Source of the DNA: Sedimentisphaerales bacterium
GTDB taxonomy: Bacteria; Planctomycetota; Phycisphaerae; Sedimentisphaerales; SG8-4
NCBI GenBank assembly: GCA_016928975.1
Contig: JAFGJR010000183.1
Coordinates: 1-25,533 of the forward strand
DNA: 25,533 nt
Reading direction: 5' to 3'
The notes under the pieces: generated by a model
What the model was told of the DNA's origin: nothing
Database searches by the model: none
The model's input: only the letters and a program-made list of their open reading frames with translations
In this document: positions 24,529-25,533 of the stretch, in pieces
How positions within the stretch are numbered: the stretch's first letter is position 1
Layout of the letters: every line of letters starts with the position of its first letter
Position numbers and translations under genes: made by a program

Positions 24529-25086
24529 ATGCAGCTCGAAGGCCAGTCATATCGATTCTCGCCAGCCGACGTCGCGGCGTCCCGTGAGACGGAGGGCCTT
24601 GTTCTGGCGGCGCGGGAGCGGCTCCATCCATTCGTGGCCAGTGCGGTGCGCGACCCGCATGCGGCCGAGGACATCCTGCAAGAGGTCCTCGTGGTCCTTA
24701 TCGAGCGGGTGCACCGGCTTCGCCGGCCGGACCGTTTCTGGCCCTGGATCTATCGCATCGCCTGGAGCAAGGTGCAGGACCATTACCGCGACCACAGGCG
24801 TGCTCGCCAGGCTGTTGCCGCCGTCGAACGCGAGCCGGTCTCTGGCGATGCCTCTGCCGGTGACTTGCTGGAGGGTATGGTCCGCCGGGAAGCCGTCGAG
24901 CACCTGGCCGCTGCCATGGGCCAACTGAATCCCCACTGCCGGATCGTGCTGTACCTTCGCTTCTGTGAGCAGATGCCGTATGCCCAAATCGCCTTGATGA
25001 TGCACTCGACGCCCGGCCGGGTCCGCGTCCAGTTCCACCGGGCCAAGCGGCTCCTGCGCGAATCGTTACTGCCCTCCTGTGCCTGA
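24529..25086 (+). CDS. ECF-type RNA polymerase sigma factor
   Basis: A 185-residue sigma-70 family protein with only regions 2 and 4, the extracytoplasmic-function layout. Region 2 lies at about residues 28-95, including DPHAAEDILQEVLV at 42-55 and FWPWIYRIAWSKVQDHYR at 70-87. Region 4 lies at about 122-180, with the helix-turn-helix YAQIALMMHSTPGRVRVQFHRAK from 151. It would direct RNA polymerase to a set of stress or envelope genes. The start is uncertain: ATG 24529 is chosen, but GTG 24490, directly after the stop codon of the peptidase gene, is also possible and neither has a clear ribosome binding site. No anti-sigma gene follows. Its position behind the BlaR1-like gene suggests co-expression. 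Confidence 0.85.
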   Translation: MQLEGQSYRFSPADVAASRETEGLVLAARERLHPFVASAVRDPHAAEDILQEVLVVLIERVHRLRRPDRFWPWIYRIAWSKVQDHYRDHRRARQAVAAVEREPVSGDASAGDLLEGMVRREAVEHLAAAMGQLNPHCRIVLYLRFCEQMPYAQIALMMHSTPGRVRVQFHRAKRLLRESLLPSCA

Positions 25087-25195
25087 CGGTACTCCGTTCG
25101 ATGGATTGAAACAGAGACAGCCGTACCGTCGGTGGATCAAGGCGGTTGTGTTCCAGGTGAGCCTTTGCGGCCCACCTAGAACGCGCGACACGACC

Positions 25196-25533
25196 TCACT
25201 TGTTAGAACAGTTCAAACCCTCTTCATCCTTGCCAAGAGAGATGAGTAAGCTCTTATTGGGATTGCCGGTGGATTGACGCTTGGGGCTGGCGGGACCTTG
25301 CCCTTCCGCAATCTCGTGCAGGACACGGTCTGATCGCGAGAGACTGCGACCCTTTGCCGGCTTCTGCGGCTTGGCGGCGGCCGTCTTGTGTTGCGACGCT
25401 CCGCCAACCAGCGAAACCAGACCTGCTACGATGTCATGCATCGATTCGGCCTGGGCGCTGAGCTCCTCGGAGGCGCTGGCGCTTTCCTCGGCGTTGGCGG
25501 CGTTCTGCTGGGTGACCTTGTCCATCTGGGCCA
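25196..25533 (-). CDS. Methyl-accepting chemotaxis protein, C-terminal end (partial)
   Basis: The last 112 residues of a chemotaxis receptor that starts beyond the right edge of the window. The visible part begins AQMDKVTQQNAANAEES, the conserved end of the cytoplasmic signalling coiled coil, and continues through ASEELSAQAESMHDIVAGLVSLVGG. A tail of about 70 residues rich in Lys, Pro and Ser follows, without the NWETF-type pentapeptide that binds CheR. The reading frame is open across the edge, so the first ATG at 25525 is not the start. Signalling to CheA/CheW at the cytoplasmic face is expected; the ligand-binding part is not visible. It converges with the sigma factor gene. Confidence 0.85.
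   Translation of the reverse strand, partial: AQMDKVTQQNAANAEESASASEELSAQAESMHDIVAGLVSLVGGASQHKTAAAKPQKPAKGRSLSRSDRVLHEIAEGQGPASPKRQSTGNPNKSLLISLGKDEEGLNCSNK

Overview
The window looks like a chromosomal piece of a GC-rich Planctomycetota bacterium, most likely class Phycisphaerae or a relative. This is inferred from gene content, not from a marker gene. The clues are three Tat-exported Gfo/Idh/MocA oxidoreductases, a ThuA-ThuA-phosphoesterase fusion, a SUMF1-domain protein, a pseudopilin-like protein with an HDG motif, an M56 (BlaR1-like) peptidase with many carboxypeptidase-regulatory-like domains, and gaps filled with short hairpin repeats. No rRNA, tRNA, CRISPR array, transposase or phage gene was seen.

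Layout. Positions 1-984 hold no credible gene, only repeat fragments and inverted repeats. An orphan membrane protein of unknown function (985-1968) is followed by a purine-rich tandem repeat (2004-2078). A secreted carbon-nitrogen hydrolase (minus strand) and the first Gfo/Idh/MocA protein (plus strand) diverge from a 136-bp gap that carries a good sigma-70-type promoter. A nested-hairpin terminator, a possible 23-residue membrane peptide and a Tat-exported glycosidase-like protein (5446-7608) follow. A hairpin-ended repeat then separates it from a convergent minus-strand operon read from 11923 down to 7761: a PLP-dependent Cys/Met-metabolism enzyme, the ThuA-ThuA-phosphoesterase fusion, and the pseudopilin-like protein, the last two overlapping by 4 bp.

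A plus-strand cluster (12393-17152) contains the second Gfo/Idh/MocA protein, a SUMF1-domain protein, an unknown secreted protein and the third Gfo/Idh/MocA protein, the last two also overlapping by 4 bp. It ends in a strong 14-bp hairpin terminator. Then come a membrane-bound spermidine-synthase-like protein (17254-19527) and a three-gene regulatory unit: a BlaI/MecI-type repressor with a palindromic operator inside its own promoter, a 1450-residue BlaR1-like peptidase fused to a carboxypeptidase-regulatory-like array and a C-terminal TlpA thioredoxin, and an ECF-type sigma factor. The C-terminal end of a chemotaxis receptor is cut by the right edge.

How it may work together. The first 17 kb suggest periplasmic processing of sugars or glycosides: exported NAD(P)-dependent dehydrogenases of the glucose-fructose oxidoreductase type, ThuA domains and a glycosidase-like protein. 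The substrate cannot be read from the sequence. The right-hand unit looks like an envelope-sensing circuit in which a periplasmic thioredoxin module could report redox or folding state to a zinc protease that relieves BlaI-type repression, with a sigma factor made alongside. This circuit is the best candidate here for an undescribed system.
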